Shown here: in pieces, positions 9,206 to 21,500 of the stretch
Layout: each line of letters opens with the position of its first letter
How positions within the stretch are numbered: the stretch's first letter is position 1
Assembly (NCBI GenBank): GCA_949318235.1
Contig: OX439135.1
Coordinates: forward strand, 28,404,587 to 28,468,586
Length of the DNA: 64,000 nt
Source of the DNA: Ecdyonurus torrentis
Taxonomy: Eukaryota; Arthropoda; Insecta; Ephemeroptera; Heptageniidae
Direction of reading: 5' to 3'
Notes under the pieces: generated by a model
The model's database searches: none
What the model was told of the DNA's origin: nothing
Seen by the model: only the letters and a program-made list of their open reading frames with translations
Program-made: the position numbers and the translations under genes

Positions 9206-12200
9206 ATGAAATAAAGTATCTATTTCAAGAAGCAAATGTTATTGAATGATAAAAATCATAATTTTTACACGATTAAAACTAGTTTTGATGATTTCTCAAA
9301 AACTAAGAATGCTACAGACATTAAATTTGACTCAAAACATAGCTTTTTCAATTCTCTACAGAAAAGATGACTTGAAGTTTTTTGCTCCGACGCATACTTT
9401 TTGGGTTTTTAAAAATTTTAGTTTTCACTCATCATGTAGCCAAACCAAGTCATGAAACATAGTTTCTATTTCACGAACCAAATGTTATTGAATGATAAAA
9501 ATCATACTTTTTACACGATTAAAACTAGTTTTAATGATTTCTCAGAAACTAAAAATGCTACAGACATCAAATTTGACTCAAAACACAGCTTTTTTAATTC
9601 TCTACAAAAAAGATGTCTTGAACTTTTTTGCCCCGACGCATACAATTTGGGTTATTGACAATTTTAGTTTTCACTCATCATCTAGCCAAACCAAGCCATG
9701 AAACAAAGTTTCTATTTCAAGAACCAAATGTTATTGAATGATAAAAATCATACTTTTTACACGATTAAAACTAGTTTTGATGATTTCTCAAAAACTAAGA
9801 ATGCTACAGACTTACAATTTGTTTCAAAACATAGCTTTATCATCTCTCTACAAAAAATATGTCTTAAACTTTTTTGCTCCGACGCATACTTTTTGAGTTA
9901 TTGACAATTTTAGTTTTCACTCATCTTCTAGCCAAACGAAGTTATGAAATAAAGTATCTATTTCAAGAACCAAATGTTATTGAATGATAAAAATCATAAT
10001 TTTTACACGATTAAAACTAGTTTTGATGATTTCTCAAAAACTAAGAATGCTACAGACATTAAATTTGACTCAAAACATAGCTTTTTCAATTCTCTACAGA
10101 AAAGATGACTTGAAGTTTTTTGCTCCGACGCATACTTTTTGGGTTTTTAAAAATTTTAGTTTTCACTCATCATGTAGCCAAACCAAGTCATGAAACATAG
10201 TTTCTATTTCACGAACCAAATGTTATTGAATGATAAAAATCATACTTTTTACACGATTAAAACTAGTTTTAATGATTTCTCAGAAACTAAGAATGCTACA
10301 GACATCAAATTTGACTCAAAACACAGCTTTTTTAATTCTCTACAAAAAAGATGTCTTGAACTTTTTTGCCCCGACGCATACATTTTGGGTTATTGACAAT
10401 TTTAGTTTTCACTCATCATCTAGCCAAACCAAGCCATGAAACAAAGTTTCTATTTCAAGAACCAAATGTTATTGAATGATAAAAATCATACTTTTTACAC
10501 GATTAAAACTAGTTTTGATGATTTCTCAAAAACTAAGAATGCTACAGACTTACAATTTGTTTCAAAACATAGCTTTATCATCTCTCTACAAAAAATATGT
10601 CTTAAACTTTTTTGCTCCGACGCATACTTTTTGAGTTATTGACAATTTTAGTTTTCACTCATCTTCTAGCCAAACGAAGTTATGAAATAAAGTATCTATT
10701 TCAAGAAGCAAATGTTATTGAATGATAAAAATCATAATTTTTACACGATTAAAACTAGTTTTGATGATTTCTCAAAAACTAAGAATGCTACAGACATTAA
10801 ATTTGACTCAAAACATAGCTTTTTCAATTCTCTACAGAAAAGATGACTTGAAGTTTTTTGCTCCGACGCATACTTTTTGGGTTTTTAAAAATTTTAGTTT
10901 TCACTCATCATGTAGCCAAACCAAGTCATGAAACATAGTTTCTATTTCACGAACCAAATGTTATTGAATGATAAAAATCATACTTTTTACACGATTAAAA
11001 CTAGTTTTAATGATTTCTCAGAAACTAAGAATGCTACAGACATCAAATTTGACTCAAAACACAGCTTTTTTAATTCTCTACAAAAAAGATGTCTTGAACT
11101 TTTTTGCCCCGACGCATACATTTTGGGTTATTGACAATTTTAGTTTTCACTCATCATCTAGCCAAACCAAGCCATGAAACAAAGTTTCTATTTCAAGAAC
11201 CAAATGTTATTGAATGATAAAAATCATACTTTTTACACGATTAAAACTAGTTTTGATGATTTCTCAAAAACTAAGAATGCTACAGACTTACAATTTGTTT
11301 CAAAACATAGCTTTATCATCTCTCTACAAAAAATATGTCTTAAACTTTTTTGCTCCGACGCATACTTTTTGAGTTATTGACAATTTTAGTTTTCACTCAT
11401 CTTCTAGCCAAACGAAGTTATGAAATAAAGTATCTATTTCAAGAAGCAAATGTTATTGAATGATAAAAATCATAATTTTTACACGATTAAAACTAGTTTT
11501 GATGATTTCTCAAAAACTAAGAATGCTACAGACATTAAATTTGACTCAAAACATAGCTTTTTCAATTCTCTACAGAAAAGATGACTTGAAGTTTTTTGCT
11601 CCGACGCATACTTTTTGGGTTTTTAAAAATTTTAGTTTTCACTCATCATGTAGCCAAACCAAGTCATGAAACATAGTTTCTATTTCACGAACCAAATGTT
11701 ATTGAATGATAAAAATCATACTTTTTACACGATTAAAACTAGTTTTAATGATTTCTCAGAAACTAAAAATGCTACAGACATCAAATTTGACTCAAAACAC
11801 AGCTTTTTTAATTCTCTACAAAAAAGATGTCTTGAACTTTTTTGCCCCGACGCATACAATTTGGGTTATTGACAATTTTAGTTTTCACTCATCATCTAGC
11901 CAAACCAAGCCATGAAACAAAGTTTCTATTTCAAGAACCAAATGTTATTGAATGATAAAAATCATACTTTTTACACGATTAAAACTAGTTTTGATGATTT
12001 CTCAAAAACTAAGAATGCTACAGACTTACAATTTGTTTCAAAACATAGCTTTATCATCTCTCTACAAAAAATATGTCTTAAACTTTTTTGCTCCGACGCA
12101 TACTTTTTGAGTTATTGACAATTTTAGTTTTCACTCATCTTCTAGCCAAACGAAGTTATGAAATAAAGTATCTATTTCAAGAACCAAATGTTATTGAATG

Positions 12201-12403
12201 ATAAAAATCATAATTTTTACACGATTAAAACTAGTTTTGATGATTTCTCAAAAACTAAGAATGCTACAGACATTAAATTTGACACAAAACATAGCTTTTT
12301 CAATTCTCTACAGAAAAGATGACTTGAAGTTTTTTGCTCCGACGCATACTTTTTGGGTTTTTAAAAATTTTAGTTTTCACTCATCATGTAGCCAAACCAA
12401 GTC
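9206..12403 (+). repeat. HOR block: A-B-C trimers
   Basis: C at 9206 is followed by A-B-C trimers starting at 9452, 10190, 10928 and 11666, all 738 bp apart. The doubly tagged A (aaactaaaaatgc and catacaatttggg) appears at 9452 and 11666, 2214 bp (three trimers) apart. C heads alternate between agaagcaaatg (9206, 10682, 11420) and agaaccaaatg (9944, 12158), so a hexamer of 1476 bp underlies part of it. Confidence 0.93.
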
Positions 12404-12650
12404 ATGAAACATAGTTTCTATTTCACGAACCAAATGTTATTGAATGATAAAAAATCATACTTTTTACACGATTAAAACTAGTTTTAATGATTTCTCAGAA
12501 ACTAAGAATGCTACAGACATCAAATTTGACTCAAAACACAGCTTTTTTAATTCTCTACAAAAAAGATGTCTTGAACTTTTTTGCCCCGACGCATACATTT
12601 TGGGTTATTGACAATTTTAGTTTTCACTCATCATCTAGCCAAACCAAGCC
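12404..12650 (+). repeat. Class A+ monomer, 1-bp insertion (247 bp)
   Basis: Reads gaatgataaaaaatcat with six A where all other monomers checked have five. Also present at 18541 and 24923 and nowhere else that I found. It is a useful tag for the long HOR and shows that an indel in the constant block is tolerated. Confidence 0.94.
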
Positions 12651-12896
12651 ATGAAACAAAGTTTCTATTTCAAGAACCAAATGTTATTGAATGATAAAAA
12701 TCATACTTTTTACACGATTAAAACTAGTTTTGATGATTTCTCAAAAACTAAGAATGCTACAGACTTACAATTTGTTTCAAAACATAGCTTTATCATCTCT
12801 CTACAAAAAATATGTCTTAAACTTTTTTGCTCCGACGCATACTTTTTGAGTTATTGACAATTTTAGTTTTCACTCATCTTCTAGCCAAACGAAGTT

Positions 12897-13142
12897 ATGA
12901 AATAAAGTATCTATTTCAAGAACCAAATGTTATTGAATGATAAAAATCATAATTTTTACACGATTAAAACTAGTTTTGATGATTTCTCAAAAACTAAGAA
13001 TGCTACAGACATTAAATTTGACTCAAAACATAGCTTTTTCAATTCTCTACAGAAAAGATGTCTTGAACTTTTTTGCCCCGACGCATATTTTTTGGGTTAT
13101 TGACAATTTTAGTTTTCACTCATCATCTAGCCAAACGAAGTT
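12897..13142 (+). repeat. Class C5 monomer (reference copy)
   Basis: A C head joined to an F-like end: cagaaaagatgtcttgaac, gccccgacgcatatttttt and gccaaacgaagtt. Starts: 5281, 12897, 19034 and 25416. It is always followed by D3. Confidence 0.9.
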
Positions 13143-13878
13143 ATGAAATAAAGTTCAATTTCAAGAACCAACTGTTATTGAATGATAAAAATCATACTTT
13201 TTACACGATTAAAATTAGTTTTGATGATTTCTCAAAAACTAAGAATGCTACAGACTTACAATTTGTTTCAAAACATAGCTTTATCATCTCTCTACAAAAA
13301 ATATGTCTTAAACTTTTTTGCTCCGACGCATACTTTTTGGGTTTTTAAAAATTTTAATTTTCACTCATCATGTAGCCAAACCAAGTCATGAAACAAAGTT
13401 TCTATTTCACGAACCAAATGTTATTGAATGATAAAAATCATACTTTTTACACGATTAAAACTAGTTTTAATGATTTCTCAGAAACTAAGAATGCTACAGA
13501 CATCAAATTTAACTCAAAACACAGCTTTTTTAATTCTCTACAAAAAAGATGTCTTGAACTTTTTTGCCCCGACGCATACTTTTTGGGTTATTGACAATTT
13601 TAGTTTTCACTCATCATCTAGCCAAACGAAGTTATGAAATAAAGTTCAATTTCAAGAACCAACTGTTATTAAATGATAAAAATCATACTTTTTACACGAT
13701 TAGTACTAGTTTTGATGATTTCTCAAAAACTAAGAATGCTACAGACTTACAATTTGTTTCAAAACATAGCTTTATCATCTCTCTACAAAAAATATGTCTC
13801 AAACTTTTTTGCTCCGACGCATACTTTTTGGGTTATTGACAATTTTAGTTTTCACTCATCATCTAGCCAAACGAAGTT

Positions 13879-14123
13879 ATGAAATAAAGTTCAATTTCAA
13901 GAACCAACTGTTATTGAATGATAAAAATCATACTTTTTACACGATTAAAACTAGTTTTGATGATTTCTCAAAAACTAAGAATGCTACAGACTTACAATTT
14001 GTTTCAAAACATAGCTTTATCATCTCTCTACAAAAAATATGTCTTAAACTTTTTTGCTCCGACGCATACTTTTTGAGTTATTGACAATTTTAGTTTTCAC
14101 TCATCTTCTAGCCAAACGAAGTT
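13879..14123 (+). repeat. Class D1 monomer (reference copy, 245 bp)
   Basis: The D head is atgaaataaagttcaatttc, one base shorter than the other heads, followed by accaactg. D1 then has gattaaaactagttttg and the complete B-type second half. It follows D4 in the long HOR. Confidence 0.9.
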
Positions 14124-14369
14124 ATGAAATAAAGTATCTATTTCAAGAACCAAATGTTATTGAATGATAAAAATCATAAATTTTACACGATTAAAACTAG
14201 TTTTGATGATTTCTCAAAAACTAAGAATGCTACAGACATTAAATTTGACTCAAAACATAGCTTTTTCAATTCTTTACAGAAAAGATGTCTTGAAGTTTTT
14301 TGCTCCGACGCATACTTTTTGGGTTTTTAAAAATTTTAGTTTTCACTCATCATGTAGCCAAACCAAGTC
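14124..14369 (+). repeat. Class C3 monomer (reference copy)
   Basis: It has ataaattttacacgatt, then cattaaatttgactc, ttctttacagaaaagatgtcttgaag and ggtttttaaaaatttt. Starts: 1841, 14124, 15842, 20261, 22960, 26643, 35480 and, with an F-type tail, 37690 and 39162. The copies at 1841 and 20261 share ataaaataaag. Confidence 0.88.
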
Positions 14370-16823
14370 ATGAAACAAAGTTTCTATTTCAAGAACCAAA
14401 TGTTATTGAATGATAAAAATCATAATTTTTACACGATTAAAACTAGTTTTGATGATTTCTCAAAAACTAAGAATGCTACAGACATTAAATTTGACTCAAA
14501 ACATAGCTTTTTCATCTCTCTACAAAAAAGATGTCTGAACTTTTTTGCCCCGACGCATACATTTTGGGTTATTGACAATTTTAGTTTTCACTCATCATCT
14601 AGCCAAACCAAGTCATGAAACAAAGTTTCTATTTCAAGAACCAAATGTTATTGAATGATAAAAATCATACTTTTTACACGATTAAAACTAGTTTAAATAA
14701 TTTCTCAGAAACTAAGAATGCTACAGACATTAAATTTGACTCAAAACATAGCTTTTTCAATTCTCTACAAAAAAGATGTCTTGAACTTTTTTGCCCCGAC
14801 GCATACTTTTTGGGTTATTGACAATTTTAGTTTTTACTCATCATCTAGCCAAACGAAGTTATGAAATAAAGTTCAATTTCAAGAACCAACTGTTATTGAA
14901 TGATAAAAATCATACTTTTTACACGATTAAAATTAGTTTTGATGATTTCTCAAAAACTAAGAATGCTACAGACTTACAATTTGTTTCAAAACATAGCTTT
15001 ATCATCTCTCTACAAAAAATATGTCTTAAACTTTTTTGCTCCGACGCATACTTTTTGGGTTTTTAAAAATTTTAATTTTCACTCATCATGTAGCCAAACC
15101 AAGTCATGAAACAAAGTTTCTATTTCACGAACCAAATGTTATTGAATGATAAAAATCATACTTTTTACACGATTAAAACTAGTTTTAATGATTTCTCAGA
15201 AACTAAGAATGCTACAGACATCAAATTTAACTCAAAACACAGCTTTTTTAATTCTCTACAAAAAAGATGTCTTGAACTTTTTTGCCCCGACGCATACTTT
15301 TTGGGTTATTGACAATTTTAGTTTTCACTCATCATCTAGCCAAACGAAGTTATGAAATAAAGTTCAATTTCAAGAACCAACTGTTATTAAATGATAAAAA
15401 TCATACTTTTTACACGATTAGTACTAGTTTTGATGATTTCTCAAAAACTAAGAATGCTACAGACTTACAATTTGTTTCAAAACATAGCTTTATCATCTCT
15501 CTACAAAAAATATGTCTCAAACTTTTTTGCTCCGACGCATACTTTTTGGGTTATTGACAATTTTAGTTTTCACTCATCATCTAGCCAAACGAAGTTATGA
15601 AATAAAGTTCAATTTCAAGAACCAACTGTTATTGAATGATAAAAATCATACTTTTTACACGATTAAAACTAGTTTTGATGATTTCTCAAAAACTAAGAAT
15701 GCTACAGACTTACAATTTGTTTCAAAACATAGCTTTATCATCTCTCTACAAAAAATATGTCTTAAACTTTTTTGCTCCGACGCATACTTTTTGAGTTATT
15801 GACAATTTTAGTTTTCACTCATCTTCTAGCCAAACGAAGTTATGAAATAAAGTATCTATTTCAAGAACCAAATGTTATTGAATGATAAAAATCATAAATT
15901 TTACACGATTAAAACTAGTTTTGATGATTTCTCAAAAACTAAGAATGCTACAGACATTAAATTTGACTCAAAACATAGCTTTTTCAATTCTTTACAGAAA
16001 AGATGTCTTGAAGTTTTTTGCTCCGACGCATACTTTTTGGGTTTTTAAAAATTTTAGTTTTCACTCATCATGTAGCCAAACCAAGTCATGAAACAAAGTT
16101 TCTATTTCAAGAACCAAATGTTATTGAATGATAAAAATCATAATTTTTACACGATTAAAACTAGTTTTGATGATTTCTCAAAAACTAAGAATGCTACAGA
16201 CATTAAATTTGACTCAAAACATAGCTTTTTCATCTCTCTACAAAAAAGATGTCTGAACTTTTTTGCCCCGACGCATACATTTTGGGTTATTGACAATTTT
16301 AGTTTTCACTCATCATCTAGCCAAACCAAGTCATGAAACAAAGTTTCTATTTCAAGAACCAAATGTTATTGAATGATAAAAATCATACTTTTTACACGAT
16401 TAAAACTAGTTTAAATAATTTCTCAGAAACTAAGAATGCTACAGACATTAAATTTGACTCAAAACATAGCTTTTTCAATTCTCTACAAAAAAGATGTCTT
16501 GAACTTTTTTGCCCCGACGCATACTTTTTGGGTTATTGACAATTTTAGTTTTTACTCATCATCTAGCCAAACGAAGTTATGAAATAAAGTTCAATTTCAA
16601 GAACCAACTGTTATTGAATGATAAAAATCATACTTTTTACACGATTAGTACTATTTTTGATGATTTCTCAAAAACTAAGAATGCTACAGACTTACAATTT
16701 GTTTCAAAACATAGCTTTATCATCTCTCTACAAAAAATATGTCTTAAACTTTTTTGCTCCGACGCATACTTTTTGAGTTATTGACAATTTTAGTTTTCAC
16801 TCATCTTCTAGCCAAACGAAGTT

Positions 16824-17068
16824 ATGAAATAAAGTATCTATTTCAAGAAGCAAATGTTATTGAATGATAAAAATCATAATTTTTACACGATTAAAACTAG
16901 TTTTGATGATTTCTCAAAAACTAAGAATGCTACAGACATTAAATTTGACTCAAAACATAGCTTTTTCATCTCTCTACAAAAAAGATGTCTGAACTTTTTT
17001 GCCCCGACGCATACATTTTGGGTTATTGACAATTTTAGTTTTCACTCATCATCTAGCCAAACCAAGTC
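16824..17068 (+). repeat. Chimeric monomer C4 head / E body
   Basis: It starts atgaaataaagtatc with agaagcaaatg, as C4, but then reads cattaaatttgac and the E-specific cttttTCATCTC and gatgtctgaac. It replaces a C4 plus E pair, so the local tetramer is 736 bp instead of 982 bp. Confidence 0.85.
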
Positions 17069-18540
17069 ATGAAACAAAGTTTCTATTTCAAGAACCAAAT
17101 GTTATTGAATGATAAAAATCATACTTTTTACACGATTAAAACTAGTTTAAATAATTTCTCAGAAACTAAGAATGCTACAGACATTAAATTTGACTCAAAA
17201 CATAGCTTTTTCAATTCTCTACAAAAAAGATGTCTTGAACTTTTTTGCCCCGACGCATACTTTTTGGGTTATTGACAATTTTAGTTTTTACTCATCATCT
17301 AGCCAAACGAAGTTATGAAATAAAGTTCAATTTCAAGAACCAACTGTTATTGAATGATAAAAATCATACTTTTTACACGATTAGTACTATTTTTGATGAT
17401 TTCTCAAAAACTAAGAATGCTACAGACTTACAATTTGTTTCAAAACATAGCTTTATCATCTCTCTACAAAAAATATGTCTTAAACTTTTTTGCTCCGACG
17501 CATACTTTTTGAGTTATTGACAATTTTAGTTTTCACTCATCTTCTAGCCAAACGAAGTTATGAAATAAAGTATCTATTTCAAGAAGCAAATGTTATTGAA
17601 TGATAAAAATCATAATTTTTACACGATTAAAACTAGTTTTGATGATTTCTCAAAAACTAAGAATGCTACAGACATTACATTTGACTCAAAACATAGCTTT
17701 TTCAATTCTTTACAGAAAAGATGTCTTGAAGTTTTTTGCTCCGACGCATACTTTTTGGGTTTTTAAAAATTTTAGTTTTCACTCATCATGTAGCCAAACC
17801 AAGTCATGAAACAAAGTTTCTATTTCAAGAACCAAATGTTATTGAATGATAAAAATCATAATTTTTACACGATTAAAACTAGTTTTGATGATTTCTCAAA
17901 AACTAAGAATGCTACAGACATTAAATTTGACTCAAAACATAGCTTTATCATCTCTCTACAAAAAATATGTCTCAAACTTTTTTGCTCCGACGCATACTTT
18001 TTGGGTTATTGACAATTTTAGTTTTCACTCATCATCTAGCCAAACGAAGTTATGAAATAAAGTTCAATTTCAAGAACCAACTGTTATTGAATGATAAAAA
18101 TCATACTTTTTACACGATTAAAACTAGTTTTGATGATTTCTCAAAAACTAAGAATGCTACAGACTTACAATTTGTTTCAAAACATAGCTTTATCATCTCT
18201 ACAAAAAATATGTCTTAAACTTTTTTGCTCCGACGCATACTTTTTGAGTTATTGACAATTTTAGTTTTCACTCATCTTCTAGCCAAACGAAGTTATGAAT
18301 TAAAGTATCTATTTCAAGAACCAAATGTTATTGAATGATAAAAATCATAAATTTTACACAATTAAAACTAGTTTTGATGATTTCTCAAAAACTAAAAATG
18401 CTACAGACATTAAATTTGACTCAAAACATAGCTTTTTCAATTCTCTACAGAAAAGATGACTTGAAGTTTTTTGCTCCGACGCATACTTTTTGGGTTTTTA
18501 AAAATTTTAGTTTTCACTCATCATGTAGCCAAACCAAGTC

Positions 18541-21500
18541 ATGAAACATAGTTTCTATTTCACGAACCAAATGTTATTGAATGATAAAAAATCATACTTT
18601 TTACACGATTAAAACTAGTTTTAATGATTTCTCAGAAACTAAGAATGCTACAGACATCAAATTTGACTCAAAACACAGCTTTTTTAATTCTCTACAAAAA
18701 AGATGTCTTGAACTTTTTTGCCCCGACGCATACATTTTGGGTTATTGACAATTTTAGTTTTCACTCATCATCTAGCCAAACCAAGCCATGAAACAAAGTT
18801 TCTATTTCAAGAACCAAATGTTATTGAATGATAAAAATCATACTTTTTACACGATTAAAACTAGTTTTGATGATTTCTCAAAAACTAAGAATGCTACAGA
18901 CTTACAATTTGTTTCAAAACATAGCTTTATCATCTCTCTACAAAAAATATGTCTTAAACTTTTTTGCTCCGACGCATACTTTTTGAGTTATTGACAATTT
19001 TAGTTTTCACTCATCTTCTAGCCAAACGAAGTTATGAAATAAAGTATCTATTTCAAGAACCAAATGTTATTGAATGATAAAAATCATAATTTTTACACGA
19101 TTAAAACTAGTTTTGATGATTTCTCAAAAACTAAGAATGCTACAGACATTAAATTTGACTCAAAACATAGCTTTTTCAATTCTCTACAGAAAAGATGTCT
19201 TGAACTTTTTTGCCCCGACGCATATTTTTTGGGTTATTGACAATTTTAGTTTTCACTCATCATCTAGCCAAACGAAGTTATGAAATAAAGTTCAATTTTA
19301 AGAACCAACTGTTATTGAATGATAAAAATCATACTTTTTACACGATTAAAACTAGTTTTGATGATTTCTCAAAAACTAAGAATGCTACAGACTTACAATT
19401 TGTTTCAAAACATAGCTTTATCATCTCTCTACAAAAAATATGTCTTAAACTTTTTTGCTCCGACGCATACTTTTTGGGTTTTTAAAAATTTTAATTTTCA
19501 CTCATCATGTAGCCAAACCAAGTCATGAAACAAAGTTTCTATTTCACGAACCAAATGTTATTGAATGATAAAAATCATACTTTTTACACGATTAAAACTA
19601 GTTTTAATGATTTCTCAGAAACTAAGAATGCTACAGACATCAAATTTAACTCAAAACACAGCTTTTTTAATTCTCTACAAAAAAGATGTCTTGAACTTTT
19701 TTGCCCCGACGCATACTTTTTGGGTTATTGACAATTTTAGTTTTCACTCATCATCTAGCCAAACGAAGTTATGAAATAAAGTTCAATTTCAAGAACCAAC
19801 TGTTATTAAATGATAAAAATCATACTTTTTACACGATTAGTACTAGTTTTGATGATTTCTCAAAAACTAAGAATGCTACAGACTTACAATTTGTTTCAAA
19901 ACATAGCTTTATCATCTCTCTACAAAAAATATGTCTCAAACTTTTTTGCTCCGACGCATACTTTTTGGGTTATTGACAATTTTAGTTTTCACTCATCATC
20001 TAGCCAAACGAAGTTATGAAATAAAGTTCAATTTCAAGAACCAACTGTTATTGAATGATAAAAATCATACTTTTTACACGATTAAAACTAGTTTTGATGA
20101 TTTCTCAAAAACTAAGAATGCTACAGACTTACAATTTGTTTCAAAACATAGCTTTATCATCTCTCTACAAAAAATATGTCTTAAACTTTTTTGCTCCGAC
20201 GCATACTTTTTGAGTTATTGACAATTTTAGTTTTCACTCATCTTCTAGCCAAACGAAGTTATAAAATAAAGTATCTATTTCAAGAACCAAATGTTATTGA
20301 ATGATAAAAATCATAAATTTTACACGATTAAAACTAGTTTTGATGATTTCTCAAAAACTAAGAATGCTACAGACATTAAATTTGACTCAAAACATAGCTT
20401 TTTCAATTCTTTACAGAAAAGATGTCTTGAAGTTTTTTGCTCCGACGCATACTTTTTGGGTTTTTAAAAATTTTAGTTTTCACTCATCATGTAGCCAAAC
20501 CAAGTCATGAAACAAAGTTTCTATTTCAAGAACCAAATGTTATTGAATGATAAAAATCATAATTTTTACACGATTAAAACTAGTTTTGATGATTTCTCAA
20601 AAACTAAGAATGCTACAGACATTAAATTTGACTCAAAACATAGCTTTTTCATCTCTCTACAAAAAAGATGTCTGAACTTTTTTGCCCCGACGCATACATT
20701 TTGGGTTATTGACAATTTTAGTTTTCACTCATCATCTAGCCAAACCAAGTCATGAAACAAAGTTTCTATTTCAAGAACCAAATGTTATTGAATGATAAAA
20801 ATCATACTTTTTACACGATTAAAACTAGTTTAAATAATTTCTCAGAAACTAAGAATGCTACAGACATTAAATTTGACTCAAAACATAGCTTTTTCAATTC
20901 TCTACAAAAAAGATGTCTTGAACTTTTTTGCCCCGACGCATACTTTTTGGGTTATTGACAATTTTAGTTTTTACTCATCATCTAGCCAAACGAAGTTATG
21001 AAATAAAGTTCAATTTCAAGAACCAACTGTTATTGAATGATAAAAATCATACTTTTTACACGATTAGTACTATTTTTGATGATTTCTCAAAAACTAAGAA
21101 TGCTACAGACTTACAATTTGTTTCAAAACATAGCTTTATCATCTCTCTACAAAAAATATGTCTTAAACTTTTTTGCTCCGACGCATACTTTTTGAGTTAT
21201 TGACAATTTTAGTTTTCACTCATCTTCTAGCCAAACGAAGTTATGAAATAAAGTATCTATTTCAAGAAGCAAATGTTATTGAATGATAAAAATCATAATT
21301 TTTACACGATTAAAACTAGTTTTGATGATTTCTCAAAAACTAAGAATGCTACAGACATTACATTTGACTCAAAACATAGCTTTTTCAATTCTTTACAGAA
21401 AAGATGTCTTGAAGTTTTTTGCTCCGACGCATACTTTTTGGGTTTTTAAAAATTTTAGTTTTCACTCATCATGTAGCCAAACCAAGTCATGAAACAAAGT

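Larger units (their letters stand above)
12404..18540 (+). repeat. Long HOR copy 1 (6137 bp, 25 monomers)
   Basis: Starts with the A+ monomer (1-bp insertion). Order: A+ 12404, B, C5 12897, D3 13143, A2 13388, D4, D1 13879, C3 14124, E 14370, F 14615, D3 14861, A2 15106, D4 15352, D1 15597, C3 15842, E 16088, F 16333, D2a 16579, C4/E chimera 16824, F 17069, D2a 17315, C4 17560, E2 17806, D3-del 18052, C2/C chimera 18295. Compared with copy 3 it has internal duplications of 1718 and 736 bp. Both D3 monomers of the first duplication read gattaaaattag, which loses the ACTAGT site. Confidence 0.93.
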
